NCBI RefSeq assembly: GCF_900104555.1
Contig: NZ_FNJU01000002.1
Location: 372,001 to 436,000, forward strand
Origin: Litchfieldia salsa
GTDB taxonomy: Bacteria > Bacillota > Bacilli > Bacillales > Bacillaceae_L
Length of the DNA stretch: 64,000 nucleotides
Direction of reading: 5' to 3'
This document shows, piece after piece, positions 54,072 through 62,577 of this stretch (the first letter of the stretch is position 1; every line of letters begins with the position of its first letter). The position numbers and the translations under genes were made by a program. The notes beneath the pieces were generated by a model. That model had not been told where the DNA came from, searched no databases, and was given only the letters and a program-made list of their open reading frames with translations.

Positions 54072-54179
54072 AATCGTAGTAACTGACGAAAATGTGGATT
54101 CAACCACAAGGGAGCTACGTAATAGCCAAAATAGCCGTTCGTCTGGGCAAGAGGCAAGGGATACCCTTGTCTCTTTTTT
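54072..54179 (+). promoter_or_regulatory. ZTP riboswitch (pfl motif) with terminator, upstream of folD
   Basis: The pfl/ZTP consensus elements are present: CTGACGAA pairing with TTCGTC, a short hairpin GTGG...CCAC, GGGAGCTACG and the highly conserved 3' piece CGTCTGGGCA (54140-54149). Directly after, GAGGCAAGGG and CCCTTGTCTC form a terminator stem followed by TTTTTT. ZTP binding when 10-formyl-THF is low would favour antitermination and expression of folD, which helps restore one-carbon folates. Confidence 0.88.
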
Positions 54180-54241
54180 CAATTTCATTTTGTACAAACC
54201 TAGAAACTAGAAATCCATACTAAACCTCGGGAGGAATTTTA

Positions 54242-55087
54242 ATGAAAAATGAAAATGTTCTATTACTAGATGGTTCTAAAGTTGCAGGAGAGATTAAAGA
54301 TCAACTACAGGTAAGAGTTAATCAATTAAAAGAAAACGGAATTACACCTTGCCTAGCTACTATTTTGGTTGGTGACGATCCTTCATCAGCAACTTATGTA
54401 AAAATGAAAGGAAATGCTTGCAAAAGAATTGGGATGATCTCTAAAAGAATTGATTTACCAAAAGAAACGACTACTCAAGAATTATTAGATGTTATTGTTG
54501 AGCTTAACAATGACTCATCAGTTCATGGGATATTACTTCAACATCCTGTTCCTGAGCAAATCGATGAAAGAGCTGCGTTCGAGGCTATAAGCATTGAAAA
54601 AGATGTTGATGGAGTAACTAGTTTAGGATTTGGACAAACTGCTCTTGGATTTGGAGAATATCCTTCATGTACCCCAGCAGCAATTCTAGAAATCATAGAT
54701 TATTATAAGTTACCAATCGAAGGTAAACACGCTGTTGTAATAGGAAGAAGCCCAATCCTTGGAAAACCGGTCTCCATGTTACTATTGAATCGAAATGCGA
54801 CAGTAACAACTTGTCACTCTCGTACTCAGAATTTACCTGAACTTGTTAAACAAGCTGATATTATCGTTGCAGCTGTTGGAAAAGCGAACTTTGTTCAAGG
54901 TGACTGGGTAAAAGAAGGAGCAGTTATTCTAGATGCAGGTTATAATGAAGGAAATGTCGGCGATGTTGATTATGAAGCTTGTTTACCTAAGGCAAGTGCA
55001 ATAACCCCCGTTCCCGGAGGAGTTGGCCCTGTTACAATCTCAATGCTTCTAAAACAAACTGTTGCAGCAGCAGAAAAATTAGTTTAA
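54242..55087 (+). CDS. folD: Methylene-THF dehydrogenase / methenyl-THF cyclohydrolase
   Basis: A 281-residue bifunctional folate enzyme. Signatures are PCLATILVGDDPSSATYVKMK with the catalytic Tyr and Lys, HGILLQHPVPEQID, KDVDGVT and the NADP site VIGRSPILGKPVS followed by TPVPGGVGPVTISMLL. It interconverts 5,10-methylene-THF and 10-formyl-THF. GGGAGG is six bases before the ATG. A ZTP riboswitch controls it; a terminator hairpin follows. Confidence 0.96.
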   Translation: MKNENVLLLDGSKVAGEIKDQLQVRVNQLKENGITPCLATILVGDDPSSATYVKMKGNACKRIGMISKRIDLPKETTTQELLDVIVELNNDSSVHGILLQHPVPEQIDERAAFEAISIEKDVDGVTSLGFGQTALGFGEYPSCTPAAILEIIDYYKLPIEGKHAVVIGRSPILGKPVSMLLLNRNATVTTCHSRTQNLPELVKQADIIVAAVGKANFVQGDWVKEGAVILDAGYNEGNVGDVDYEACLPKASAITPVPGGVGPVTISMLLKQTVAAAEKLV

Positions 55088-55097
55088 TAAACTTTTA

Positions 55098-55117
55098 GCA
55101 GACATAGTTGTCTGCTT
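55098..55117. repeat. Duplicate of the folD terminator hairpin (upstream copy)
   Basis: GCAGACATAGTTGTCTGCTT is identical at all 20 positions to 55275-55294. This copy can form the hairpin but lacks the T run. The two copies flank the 55150-55272 palindromic element. Confidence 0.8.
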
Positions 55118-55149
55118 CAGAGTGTAGACAAAGTATAATTTGTAAAACC

Positions 55150-55272
55150 CAGGCTGATTGAAAACGCTTGAAGTCGAGGCGCGAATCCTTGGGAGGAGCG
55201 GAGTTACCATGAGGGTAATGAGCACCGAGCGAGGGTTCGCAACGAAGAATGCGAGCGTTTGTCAACAGCCTG
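55150..55272. repeat. 123-bp palindromic element between terminator copies
   Basis: A GC-rich, non-coding block opening with CAGGCTG and closing with CAGCCTG. The outer arms are imperfect inverted repeats (AAACGCT/AGCGTTT within), with inner pairings GCGAATCC/GGGTTCGC and TTACC/GGTAA. Its ends share CAGGCTG with the 118-bp repeat but the interior differs. The remaining part of the 55088-55446 gap holds the two terminator copies and an ordinary AT-rich promoter region. Confidence 0.75.
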
Positions 55273-55274
55273 AA

Positions 55275-55299
55275 GCAGACATAGTTGTCTGCTTTTTTA
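55275..55299 (+). terminator. Terminator of folD (functional copy)
   Basis: AGCAGACA and TGTCTGCT pair around a short TAGT loop and are followed by six T residues. It is the second of two identical hairpins; only this one has the T run. Confidence 0.75.
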
Positions 55300-55446
55300 G
55301 TTCTATTTACACCCTCTATTAGGGTACAAATAACTACCCTATCCCCTTCAAAATAAGTGATTCAACCCATTGGAAACATTCTCCTTAATTAGTAAAATTA
55401 TTAAGAAAAAACGGGAACTTACGACATATTTTTTAAGGGGACTTTT

Positions 55447-56826
55447 ATGAAAGAAGAGTTAAACCAATCACGAAAGACTAAATTCAGTAGAAAGAGAAAT
55501 AAAAAATCAGGTTTTATATTTGCAGGTTCCTTTTTCTGTTTACTATTAATTTTGATAGTAAATAAACAAACATTTTCAAATGATCAACAGCAATTTCTAG
55601 CCTTAAATTCTATAAAGGAGAGTAAGAAAGAGACACTTTTATTAGACTCTATTCAAGTTCCTAAGGAACAAGAAATAGTTGAAACGGATGCTGTTAAAGA
55701 AACAAGCATGCAAGAGGGAAAAAGCTTGAATCATGAGGGAAATGTCATTACTGAAGTTCCGCAGGAAGTTTTAGAAACTACCAATGAGTCTAGCAATCCA
55801 AAATTGACACCAATTACAATGCCTTCACCTGATAATAAACATGTAGAGATACCTAATGAAATTATCCCAGTAGATATTAAGCCAGCAAACAAAGTTATGG
55901 CACCTAAACAATTAATCATCGAACATATCGTTTCTAAAAGCCAAACAGCGTTTGGTATTTCAAAGCTCTATTATTTGACTAACGAGGCACAAACGATCCT
56001 AACATTTAATGGCATTACAAATCCTTCAAACGGACTTAAAGAAGGAATGAAAATAAAGATTCCTAACCCTGATATCATCGCACATATAACAGTAAAAAAA
56101 GGGGATACATTATTTAGCATTTCAAATACTCAATATAGTAAATCAAACTATCTAGCATTTTTAATGGAATTTAATGGGATACATCAACCTGAAGTTGATT
56201 TTAAAATCGGAAATAACCTTTATATACCAACAGATAAACAAGTTATAACCCATCAAATAAAACCTAAACAAACGATTTATAGTATTATGAATCAATATTA
56301 TGATTTACCTTCTATCCAATCTAAAATTGCTTCCTTCAATCGGTTTTCAAACGTTAACAAAGATATAAAAGTAAACATGGTTATTAAGATTCCTAATTTA
56401 TTTAAAGCCAACCTGAAAAACCCTCCGGCTCCAAAAGAAGTAGATAAAAACTTATATATTGAGATTAATCGAGCAAAGAATGAGTTATCACTCTTTAATA
56501 AAGGAAAAGTTATCTACAAAACCAAAGTAGCGACAGGCCAAAATTGGTCTACACCTAAAGGTACATTTACTGTTTCTATCAAATTCGTTAACCCTTATTA
56601 TACACCCCGTAAAATTGCTGGAGGTGATCCGTCAAATCCATTAGGTACTCGTTGGTTAGGACTGAGTATACCAGGGACTGAAGGTAGGACATATGGAATC
56701 CATGGAACAAATAAACCTTCTTCTATAGGAGGATTCGCTTCTATTGGTTGTATAAGGATGTTAAATGAAGAGATTGAGTGGTTATATGATAAAATACCTA
56801 TTGGAACAAAAGTTATCATTCTATAA
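55447..56826 (+). CDS. LysM-repeat L,D-transpeptidase (YkuD)
   Basis: A 459-residue membrane-anchored protein: a basic N-terminus, one helix at residues 24-41 and a charged linker. Three LysM-like modules follow at about 158-200, 213-256 and 267-313 (VKKGDTLFSISNTQYSKSNY, KQTIYSIMNQYY). The C-terminal YkuD domain (about 330-459) has the catalytic HGTNKPSSIGGFASIGCIRM motif with His and Cys. It forms 3-3 cross-links in peptidoglycan or spore cortex; B. subtilis YkuD carries one LysM and is coat/cortex-located. GGGGACTTTT precedes the ATG. Confidence 0.92.
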   Translation: MKEELNQSRKTKFSRKRNKKSGFIFAGSFFCLLLILIVNKQTFSNDQQQFLALNSIKESKKETLLLDSIQVPKEQEIVETDAVKETSMQEGKSLNHEGNVITEVPQEVLETTNESSNPKLTPITMPSPDNKHVEIPNEIIPVDIKPANKVMAPKQLIIEHIVSKSQTAFGISKLYYLTNEAQTILTFNGITNPSNGLKEGMKIKIPNPDIIAHITVKKGDTLFSISNTQYSKSNYLAFLMEFNGIHQPEVDFKIGNNLYIPTDKQVITHQIKPKQTIYSIMNQYYDLPSIQSKIASFNRFSNVNKDIKVNMVIKIPNLFKANLKNPPAPKEVDKNLYIEINRAKNELSLFNKGKVIYKTKVATGQNWSTPKGTFTVSIKFVNPYYTPRKIAGGDPSNPLGTRWLGLSIPGTEGRTYGIHGTNKPSSIGGFASIGCIRMLNEEIEWLYDKIPIGTKVIIL

Positions 56827-56954
56827 ATATACTTAGAGAAAGTTGAACTATTCGTGCTAGTTAATCAACTATTCACTCAGTGAAGCCGATAGAAAATGAA
56901 ACCTAAAGCACAAAGATCCGTATACTTTTACATCAGGGTTTAGGAGGTGTAAGA

Positions 56955-57350
56955 ATGGAGGTTCCTTTTTTTGCTGGTGATCTCATGTTTCAATTTGTCT
57001 CGATTTTTATTGGAATCATTTTTGTTATTATCATTGGAACCATTTTATTCTCAATTTTTAAAGGCATTGGCCAATGGCAAAAAAATGAGAATTCACCTAA
57101 ATTAATAGTTCCAGCGATCGTCAAATCTAAACGAACAGATGTTAGACGAAGCGGAAGTATAAATAATGAGCATCATCACACAACATCACATACAAGATAT
57201 TATGTAACTTTTGAATTTGAAAGTGGTGATCGCTCCGAATTTCTTATTTCAGGGAACGAATACGGTTTACTCTCTGAAGGCGATATTGGTAAGTTAACCT
57301 TTCAAGGTACCAGGTTCTTGGGTTTTACTAGAAAACAAGTGAATAGTTAA
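56955..57350 (+). CDS. DUF2500 membrane protein
   Basis: A 131-residue protein: one membrane helix at residues 13-36 and a soluble beta-rich domain (PAIVKSKRTDVRRSG, HTRYYVTFEFESGDRSEFLISGNEYGLLSEGDIGKLTFQGTRFLGF in shorter pieces), the arrangement of DUF2500. AGGAGG is nine bases before the ATG. Function unknown; it stands alone before the FNR-box cluster. Confidence 0.8.
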   Translation: MEVPFFAGDLMFQFVSIFIGIIFVIIIGTILFSIFKGIGQWQKNENSPKLIVPAIVKSKRTDVRRSGSINNEHHHTTSHTRYYVTFEFESGDRSEFLISGNEYGLLSEGDIGKLTFQGTRFLGFTRKQVNS

Positions 57351-57443
57351 TTGATTAAAGAAGGAATTTCTCATGTAGTAATAATACTGAGATTCCTTTT
57401 TTATTATGATGATTTTTTTATGTCACCTATTGTTCACACCTCA

Positions 57444-57459
57444 TGTGACGCACATCACA
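57444..57459. promoter_or_regulatory. FNR box upstream of the DUF1858-DUF438-DUF59 cluster
   Basis: TGTGACGCACATCACA matches TGTGA-N6-TCACA exactly. It lies 70 bp upstream of the DUF1858 start; TATGTTAAAG begins about 18 bp after the box, a suitable place for a -10 region of an FNR-activated promoter. Confidence 0.75.
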
Positions 57460-57528
57460 ATCTCCCCCTCTTTATCTATGTTAAAGTGTGATTGAGAAAT
57501 ATTATCACTAATTAACGAGGTGATTCCT

Positions 57529-57756
57529 ATGACTAAGATCATAGACTTATCCCAATCAGTTTACGATTTGTGTACACTTTATCCGGAGATCATCCCTATT
57601 ATGAAGGACCTAAACTTTACAAATATCACCAATCCCACTATGTTACAAACTGCCGGGCGAGTAATGACAATACCAAATGGGTGTAGAATGAAGGGCATTT
57701 CCTTAGATACAGTCAAACAAGCTTTCCACGAAAAAGGTTTTAGCATTATAGAGTAG
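57529..57756 (+). CDS. DUF1858 domain protein
   Basis: A 75-residue single-domain protein: MTKIIDLSQSVYDLCTLYPEI, a middle FTNITNPTMLQTAGRVMTIP and SLDTVKQAFHEKGFSI. This is the DUF1858 layout seen alone or fused to hybrid-cluster or DUF438 proteins. The ATG at 57529 has GAGGTG six bases upstream; the GTG nine bases earlier is part of that site. It ends 14 bp before the DUF438 gene, and both lie behind a perfect FNR box. Confidence 0.85.
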   Translation: MTKIIDLSQSVYDLCTLYPEIIPIMKDLNFTNITNPTMLQTAGRVMTIPNGCRMKGISLDTVKQAFHEKGFSIIE

Positions 57757-57770
57757 AGGAGAAAAAACTA

Positions 57771-59003
57771 ATGAGTGAAATAATTAATAACCGTGAAAAA
57801 GAACAATTAAGTGATGGCAAACGCCAAGAAATGTTAAAAAGGATCATCAAAGAATTGCATAATGGTAAAAGCGTTGATGACGTAAGAGCACAATTTGAGG
57901 AGGCAATTGGAAGTATATCAATTGCAGAAATCTCACAACTTGAGCAAGCACTCATGGAGGAAGAAGGCATTCCTGTTTCTGAAGTTCAACGATTATGTTC
58001 CGTTCATACAGCCGTTTTTAAAGGATCAATCGAACAAATCCATCAGTCGAACAAACAAGAAGACCAACCAGGTCATCCTGTTCATACATTCAAGCTTGAA
58101 AATAAAGAAATTGATTTACTAGTTAACTTTAAGCTTCAACTTCATCTTGAACGTTTTGAAAAGGATGATTCTGAGGAAACAATCTATAAGCTTCTTGAAG
58201 ATTTAAACCTTTTATTAGATATAGACAAACATTATAGTCGTAAAGAAAATTTATTGTTCCCCTATTTAGAAAAGTACGGAATTTATGGACCTACACAAGT
58301 GATGTGGGGGATTGATGACCATATCCGTAATGGAATAAAAATCTCGAAACAAAAATTGCTGAACTATCATGGAGAAAAACAAGAAGTAATCGATGAACTC
58401 CGCTTTGTCATTAAGGAAGTTGGAGAAATGATATTTAAAGAAGAGAATATTCTTTTACCGATGGCATTATCTACCTTAACAGAGGATGAGTGGGTAAAAA
58501 TAGCTTATGAAAGTGATGAAATTGGTTTTTGTTTAACTGGACCAGCCGGTGTTTGGAAACCTGAAAGAGCACCAGTCGAAGAGAAATCAATCTCTGAAGG
58601 ATTTATCCAATTTGAGACAGGTATTGTATCACTAAAGCAATTAGAATTAATCCTTAATCACCTCCCTGTTGATCTTACTTTTATTGATAAAGATGATATA
58701 GTGCGTTACTTTTCCCATGGTAAGGAACGAATTTTCGCAAGAACAAAAGCAGTGATTGGTAGAACTGTTCATAATTGTCATCCTCCTAAAAGTGTTCATG
58801 TGGTAGAAAAGCTACTTCATGATTTCAAATCAGGGACAAAGGATCATGAAGATTTCTGGATCAAAATGAAAGATAAAACGATTTATATTCGATACTTTGC
58901 TGTGAGAGATGAACAAGGAAACTATATAGGTACACTTGAATTTACTCAAAATATTGCACCAATCCAAGCCCTTGAGGGTGAAAAACGGATACTTTCTGAA
59001 TAA
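57771..59003 (+). CDS. DUF438 protein with hemerythrin-like and PAS domains
   Basis: A 410-residue protein in three parts. Residues about 1-85 match DUF438. About 95-240 is a hemerythrin-like four-helix bundle with iron-ligand type residues (HLERFEKDD; DKHYSRKENLLFPYLEKYG; DDHIRNGIK; EENILLPMALSTL). About 285-400 is a PAS domain (VDLTFIDKDDIVRYFS, NCHPPKSVHVVEKLL, GTLEFTQNI). The di-iron domain suggests sensing or handling of O2 or NO; an enzymatic output is not evident. The FNR box upstream supports an anaerobic role. Confidence 0.87.
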   Translation: MSEIINNREKEQLSDGKRQEMLKRIIKELHNGKSVDDVRAQFEEAIGSISIAEISQLEQALMEEEGIPVSEVQRLCSVHTAVFKGSIEQIHQSNKQEDQPGHPVHTFKLENKEIDLLVNFKLQLHLERFEKDDSEETIYKLLEDLNLLLDIDKHYSRKENLLFPYLEKYGIYGPTQVMWGIDDHIRNGIKISKQKLLNYHGEKQEVIDELRFVIKEVGEMIFKEENILLPMALSTLTEDEWVKIAYESDEIGFCLTGPAGVWKPERAPVEEKSISEGFIQFETGIVSLKQLELILNHLPVDLTFIDKDDIVRYFSHGKERIFARTKAVIGRTVHNCHPPKSVHVVEKLLHDFKSGTKDHEDFWIKMKDKTIYIRYFAVRDEQGNYIGTLEFTQNIAPIQALEGEKRILSE

Positions 59004-59028
59004 CTATTTTAAAAGGGAGGTATAAACA

Positions 59029-59340
59029 ATGGCTAATGAATTATATGATAGAGTTTATGAAGTTTTAGAAGAAGTAATCGATCCTGAACTGGGAATTGAT
59101 ATAGTGAACCTTGGTTTAGTATATGAGGTTATACTTGAAGATGAACAAGCGATCATCAAAATGACGATGACATCAATGGGATGTCCTTTAGCAGGACAAA
59201 TTATATCGGATGCAAAAATGAAGTTAACGACCAACATTCCAGATTTAAAAGATGTACAAATTGATATTGTATGGAGCCCACCTTGGACAAAAGAACTTAT
59301 GTCACGATATGCAAAAATTGCATTAGGCGTTCATAATTAA
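59029..59340 (+). CDS. MIP18/DUF59-family metal-sulfur cluster assembly factor (YitW-like)
   Basis: A 103-residue protein with the family motifs EEVIDPELGIDIVNLGLVYEV in pieces, MTSMGCPLAG with the conserved Cys and VWSPPWTKELMS. Bacterial relatives (SufT) help mature Fe-S proteins. GGGAGG is seven bases before the ATG, and the gene lies 25 bp after the DUF438 gene, ahead of a terminator, making it the third gene of the FNR-box cluster. Confidence 0.92.
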   Translation: MANELYDRVYEVLEEVIDPELGIDIVNLGLVYEVILEDEQAIIKMTMTSMGCPLAGQIISDAKMKLTTNIPDLKDVQIDIVWSPPWTKELMSRYAKIALGVHN

Positions 59341-59366
59341 TAATAAGTGGAAACTTCTTGTCGGCA

Positions 59367-59398
59367 AAAAAGCTACCCGAAAAAAAAGGGTAGCTTTT
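59367..59398. terminator. Bidirectional terminator between DUF59 and caxA-like genes
   Basis: AAAAGCTACCC and GGGTAGCTTTT form an 11-bp stem around a ten-base A-rich loop; T-rich DNA follows on the plus strand. The convergent antiporter gene ends two bases later. Confidence 0.85.
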
Positions 59399-59399
59399 C

Positions 59400-60356
59400 T
59401 TAATTTCTAATAATAATGTAAACCATATACACGATATATGCTATAGCTAGTGTCAATCCCTCATATCGACCTATTCTCGATCTGGAATTTGAGAATATGA
59501 GAAGTACAACTGTAAAAGCAATCATAAAAATGACATCGGCAAACATTTTTGAATCAAACGGAAGTGGTGCGATTACAGATGTCGAACCTAGCACGAAAAG
59601 TATATTGAATATGTTACTTCCCACAATATTCCCCAAGGCGATCTCACTTTGCTTTTTAATCGAAGCAGTTACTGAAGTAATTAACTCTGGTAAAGATGTT
59701 CCAACAGCAACAATCGTTAATCCGACTAACGTTTCACTCATCCCAAGACTAATCGCAATCTTCGTACTACTTTGAACGACTAAATTACCACCATAAATAA
59801 TCGCAGCAAGACCTGCAATGGTAATAACTATATTCTTCCCCCAAGTTCCCTTTTCCTGAACTTGTGTGTCCTGACTATTGGTTTCACGACTACTTAGTGC
59901 AACTTCAATAATATAGTACATAAATACAGAGAAAAATAGTAAGAAAATAATCCCATCACTTCTTGTAATTAAATTAATATTTGTTGATTGAAGTACAACA
60001 TCAGCCATAAGTACTAATAAAGCCGTGCTTGCTAACAACGTGAAAGGAATTTCCTTTCGAATGGTTGAATTTTCCACCTTTAATGGATTTAATAACGCAG
60101 TTAGTCCAATAACAAAGGTAATATTAAAAATATTACTTCCAACCACGTTCCCTACTGCTAAATTTGGATTACCATCAAGTGCAGCGATAATACTAACTGT
60201 TGCTTCCGGTGAACTAGTTCCTAAAGCTACAATTGTAAGTCCAACAAGTAAAGGTGGTACTTTAAGCAATGTAGCAATTTTTGACGAGCCCTCTACGAAG
60301 AAATCAGCTCCTTTTATTAACAAAGCAAATCCAATAATAAGAATCAAATAGGTCAT
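59400..60356 (-). CDS. Calcium/sodium:proton antiporter (CaxA/YrbG family)
   Basis: A 318-residue CaCA-superfamily exchanger with two inverted alpha-repeats: GLTIVALGTSSPEATVSI with NVVGSNIFNITFVIG, and GLTIVAVGTSLPELITSV with NIVGSNIFNILFVLG. About ten helices are present, with a central acidic-poor loop. It exchanges Na+ or Ca2+ for protons. Start ATG is preceded by GGGG four bases away. Monocistronic. Confidence 0.92.
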   Translation of the reverse strand: MTYLILIIGFALLIKGADFFVEGSSKIATLLKVPPLLVGLTIVALGTSSPEATVSIIAALDGNPNLAVGNVVGSNIFNITFVIGLTALLNPLKVENSTIRKEIPFTLLASTALLVLMADVVLQSTNINLITRSDGIIFLLFFSVFMYYIIEVALSSRETNSQDTQVQEKGTWGKNIVITIAGLAAIIYGGNLVVQSSTKIAISLGMSETLVGLTIVAVGTSLPELITSVTASIKKQSEIALGNIVGSNIFNILFVLGSTSVIAPLPFDSKMFADVIFMIAFTVVLLIFSNSRSRIGRYEGLTLAIAYIVYMVYIIIRN

Positions 60357-60674
60357 AAAACCCCATTACCCCTTTCCTGAAAAAAAACATTATACAATTC
60401 TTTCTCTTTATACTGAAATAGATACAGAACCTAAAAAACAAATTCACTTCGTATAGATTATGATTTTAATCCTATAAATAATTATTCCTCATTATCTCAA
60501 GAATATCACTTTGAATCAGGAATTTAACTTACAAGCTCAGACCTCTTTCTCCCGCACCTATTTTAACATAGTTTTCCACAATTTAGTTATCAAGAACAAT
60601 CACATTTATTGATTTAGAAAAGTGACATCAATGGTTTAACTACTAGTTGTTTCTTCAAATACTCTTCTTAAATA

Positions 60675-60704
60675 TTGACGTCCAAATTTTAAATAGGCTA
60701 CTAT
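60675..60704 (+). promoter_or_regulatory. SigA-type promoter of the CobW-type GTPase gene
   Basis: TTGACG and TACTAT are separated by 18 bp and end 29 bp before the start codon. The rest of the 60357-60733 gap is AT-rich and shows no further feature that I recognise. Confidence 0.55.
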
Positions 60705-60733
60705 TAGGTGAATATGTTCATAAGGAGAATTAT

Positions 60734-61660
60734 ATGAAGAAGGCTGAAGTATTTATCTTATCAGGGTTTCTCGGTAGTGGCAAAACCACTCTCTTAACAA
60801 ATCTTTTAACTCAAGAAAAGGAATTAGATCGAAAAGTAGCAGTTGTTATGAATGAATTAGGTAGTGTGTCGATTGATTCTGATGCAATAGATAAGGATAC
60901 GCCACTTAAAGAACTGTTGAATGGATGTGTGTGTTGTACCATCCAAGGGCAACTTGAAGTTCACCTACAAGGATTACTAAAAGAAAATGATCTAGATTCC
61001 ATTTATATTGAAACAACAGGTGTCGCACATCCTATTGAAGTACTGGATGCTTGTCTCTCACCTTTGTTCGCAGATCAATTATCGGTTCAATCCATCATTA
61101 CAATGGTTGATGCTAAACGTTGGCAAGAAAGAGCCTCAATTAGCATCCGACTACATAAGTTACTAAAGGAACAAGTCAGACATGCTGATGTTATTTTAAT
61201 TAATAAAATTGATCAACTTTCTGAATCAGAACAAGCACAAACAGTCATGGAAATACAATCCATTAACCCTAAAGGGAAATGCTTATTGACACAATATGCT
61301 AGAGTAGGATTAGATGCATTAAGATTAGATCGGCCACATAACATTGATGCTCATGAATCAACACATGTTGAGCGTGATTTACATGTCAAATCCTATGTTC
61401 ACCAATTCAGTGTACCTCTTGATTTAGATCTATTTGAAGAATGGTTGAAGAAAATGCCAGATACGATCTACCGAATTAAAGGATATCTCAAATTTACACA
61501 TTCACAGAATACTTATTTGTTTCAATACTCTTATGGCATGCCCATCTATATGAAAGAACTAATGGATTATCCGATGAATGTTGTTTTTATCGGGGAAGAT
61601 ATTAGTCGTGATTGGCTTAAAAACGAAATGAATCGTCTTGAGGTATTATCAACTTTATAA
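60734..61660 (+). CDS. CobW/COG0523 G3E-family GTPase metallochaperone
   Basis: A 308-residue protein with the P-loop GFLGSGKTTLL (residues about 11-21), the metal-binding NGCVCCTIQG (CxCC), IETTGVAHP, the NKID specificity motif and a C-terminal CobW_C domain (YRIKGYLKF). The CxCC class moves zinc, cobalt or iron to client proteins under metal limitation. ATG 60734 has AAGGAG seven bases upstream; the longer frame to 60647 runs through the promoter. No metal-specific operator was recognised, so the metal is unknown. Confidence 0.88.
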   Translation: MKKAEVFILSGFLGSGKTTLLTNLLTQEKELDRKVAVVMNELGSVSIDSDAIDKDTPLKELLNGCVCCTIQGQLEVHLQGLLKENDLDSIYIETTGVAHPIEVLDACLSPLFADQLSVQSIITMVDAKRWQERASISIRLHKLLKEQVRHADVILINKIDQLSESEQAQTVMEIQSINPKGKCLLTQYARVGLDALRLDRPHNIDAHESTHVERDLHVKSYVHQFSVPLDLDLFEEWLKKMPDTIYRIKGYLKFTHSQNTYLFQYSYGMPIYMKELMDYPMNVVFIGEDISRDWLKNEMNRLEVLSTL

Positions 61661-61760
61661 GTCGGAAATCACTAGCTGAATAGAACCCTCCTTTTTGGAT
61701 AAGTTAAAAACGAGTAATTAACAAATTAATTACTCAAATATACGTCGGGAGTGATGTATC

Positions 61761-61952
61761 ATGGCAAGAAACAAACTTTTGGTTCCTGGTTCAGCTAATG
61801 CGCTTGATCAAATGAAAGAGGAAATCGCCAATGAGTTTGGAGTTCAACTTGGTGCTGATACGACCGCTCGTGCAAATGGTTCTGTCGGTGGAGAAATGAC
61901 TAAACGTCTAATCAAAATGGCGGAGCAACAATTAGGGAATCAACAACGATAA
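61761..61952 (+). CDS. Alpha/beta-type small acid-soluble spore protein
   Basis: A 63-residue SASP. Family motifs are [20 protein letters not shown] (with the germination-protease cleavage region E-x-A-x-E-F) and [12 protein letters not shown] near the end. It coats and protects spore DNA. GGGAGTG precedes the ATG. An upstream TGAATA with GATAAGT 15 bases later is a possible sigma-G promoter, weak by eye. It is the strongest single sign that the host makes spores. Confidence 0.97.
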   Translation: MARNKLLVPGSANALDQMKEEIANEFGVQLGADTTARANGSVGGEMTKRLIKMAEQQLGNQQR

Positions 61953-61968
61953 CGTTCCCAAATGGAGT

Positions 61969-62010
61969 GGCTGTCCCAGAAGGAATGCGCAAGGCACTTA
62001 TGGGGCAGCC
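61969..62010 (+). terminator. Terminator of the SASP gene
   Basis: GGCTGTCCCA pairs with TGGGGCAGCC (one G-T pair) around a 22-base loop and is followed by TCTTTT, shortly after the SASP stop. Confidence 0.7.
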
Positions 62011-62040
62011 TCTTTTATCAAGGAGGAAAGAGGTTGTCCA

Positions 62041-62214
62041 ATGAATCCTGTGAAATTAATACTTATTTCTTCGGTTATCACAGATATTTTCCTAATCTTA
62101 TTTCTTAGCACAATGATTGAAGAAATTGGAATTATGTTCTTTCTCGTTATTGTTTTGATCATTATTTCTGGAACAGCCATTCTTTTTACCATTTTAAAGA
62201 AAAAAACTAAATGA
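62041..62214 (+). CDS. Small two-helix membrane protein, unknown
   Basis: A 57-residue frame, MNPVKLILISSVITDIFL then a second helix (MFFLVIVLIIISGTAILF) and a basic end KKKTK. GAGGTTG lies four bases before the ATG and GGAGG a little further up. It is followed at once by a terminator hairpin, as expected of a real gene. No family recognised. Confidence 0.6.
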   Translation: MNPVKLILISSVITDIFLILFLSTMIEEIGIMFFLVIVLIIISGTAILFTILKKKTK

Positions 62215-62215
62215 A

Positions 62216-62245
62216 AAAAAGCTGATCTCTAAGTATCAGCTTTTT
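62216..62245. terminator. Bidirectional terminator after the small membrane gene
   Basis: AAAAAGCTGAT and ATCAGCTTTTT pair perfectly over 11 bp with an eight-base loop and T runs on both sides. It overlaps the 3' end of the possible convergent small gene. Confidence 0.85.
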
Positions 62246-62402
62246 CGATGTTAAGCGGTTGTATTAATACTATGTTAGTACCCATTTCTGCTTGGGTCAT
62301 CTTTTTCCCCTTCGCCTCAATCATCGTTACTCCGAAAAAAATCATACAAACTAAGAGAATTCCAAAAAGCATAACAATCATCACATTTTTTACCAATGCC
62401 AT
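62229..62402 (-). CDS. Possible small membrane protein
   Basis: A 57-residue frame: MALVKNVMIVMLFGILLVCM, a helix to about residue 25, then a charged IEAKGKKMTQAE segment and the tail IQPLNIEKADT. AGGGTGA is six bases upstream of the ATG. The terminal codons run into the terminator stem. A hydrophobic helix followed by KGKKM supports coding, but no family is recognised. Confidence 0.45.
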   Translation of the reverse strand: MALVKNVMIVMLFGILLVCMIFFGVTMIEAKGKKMTQAEMGTNIVLIQPLNIEKADT

Positions 62403-62577
62403 TTTTTTATCACCCTACAATATAGTCGTAATAGTCGTAAAAATAGTTACTATCCACTATATTTAACAACAGTCAATTTTATGTATTATTTAAACTTTTT
62501 ATTTTTGTTTAATTTATAATCCTCCTCACAATTGTAAAAATTTGTACATACCATATAGTATGAAAGGAGGTTAAATA

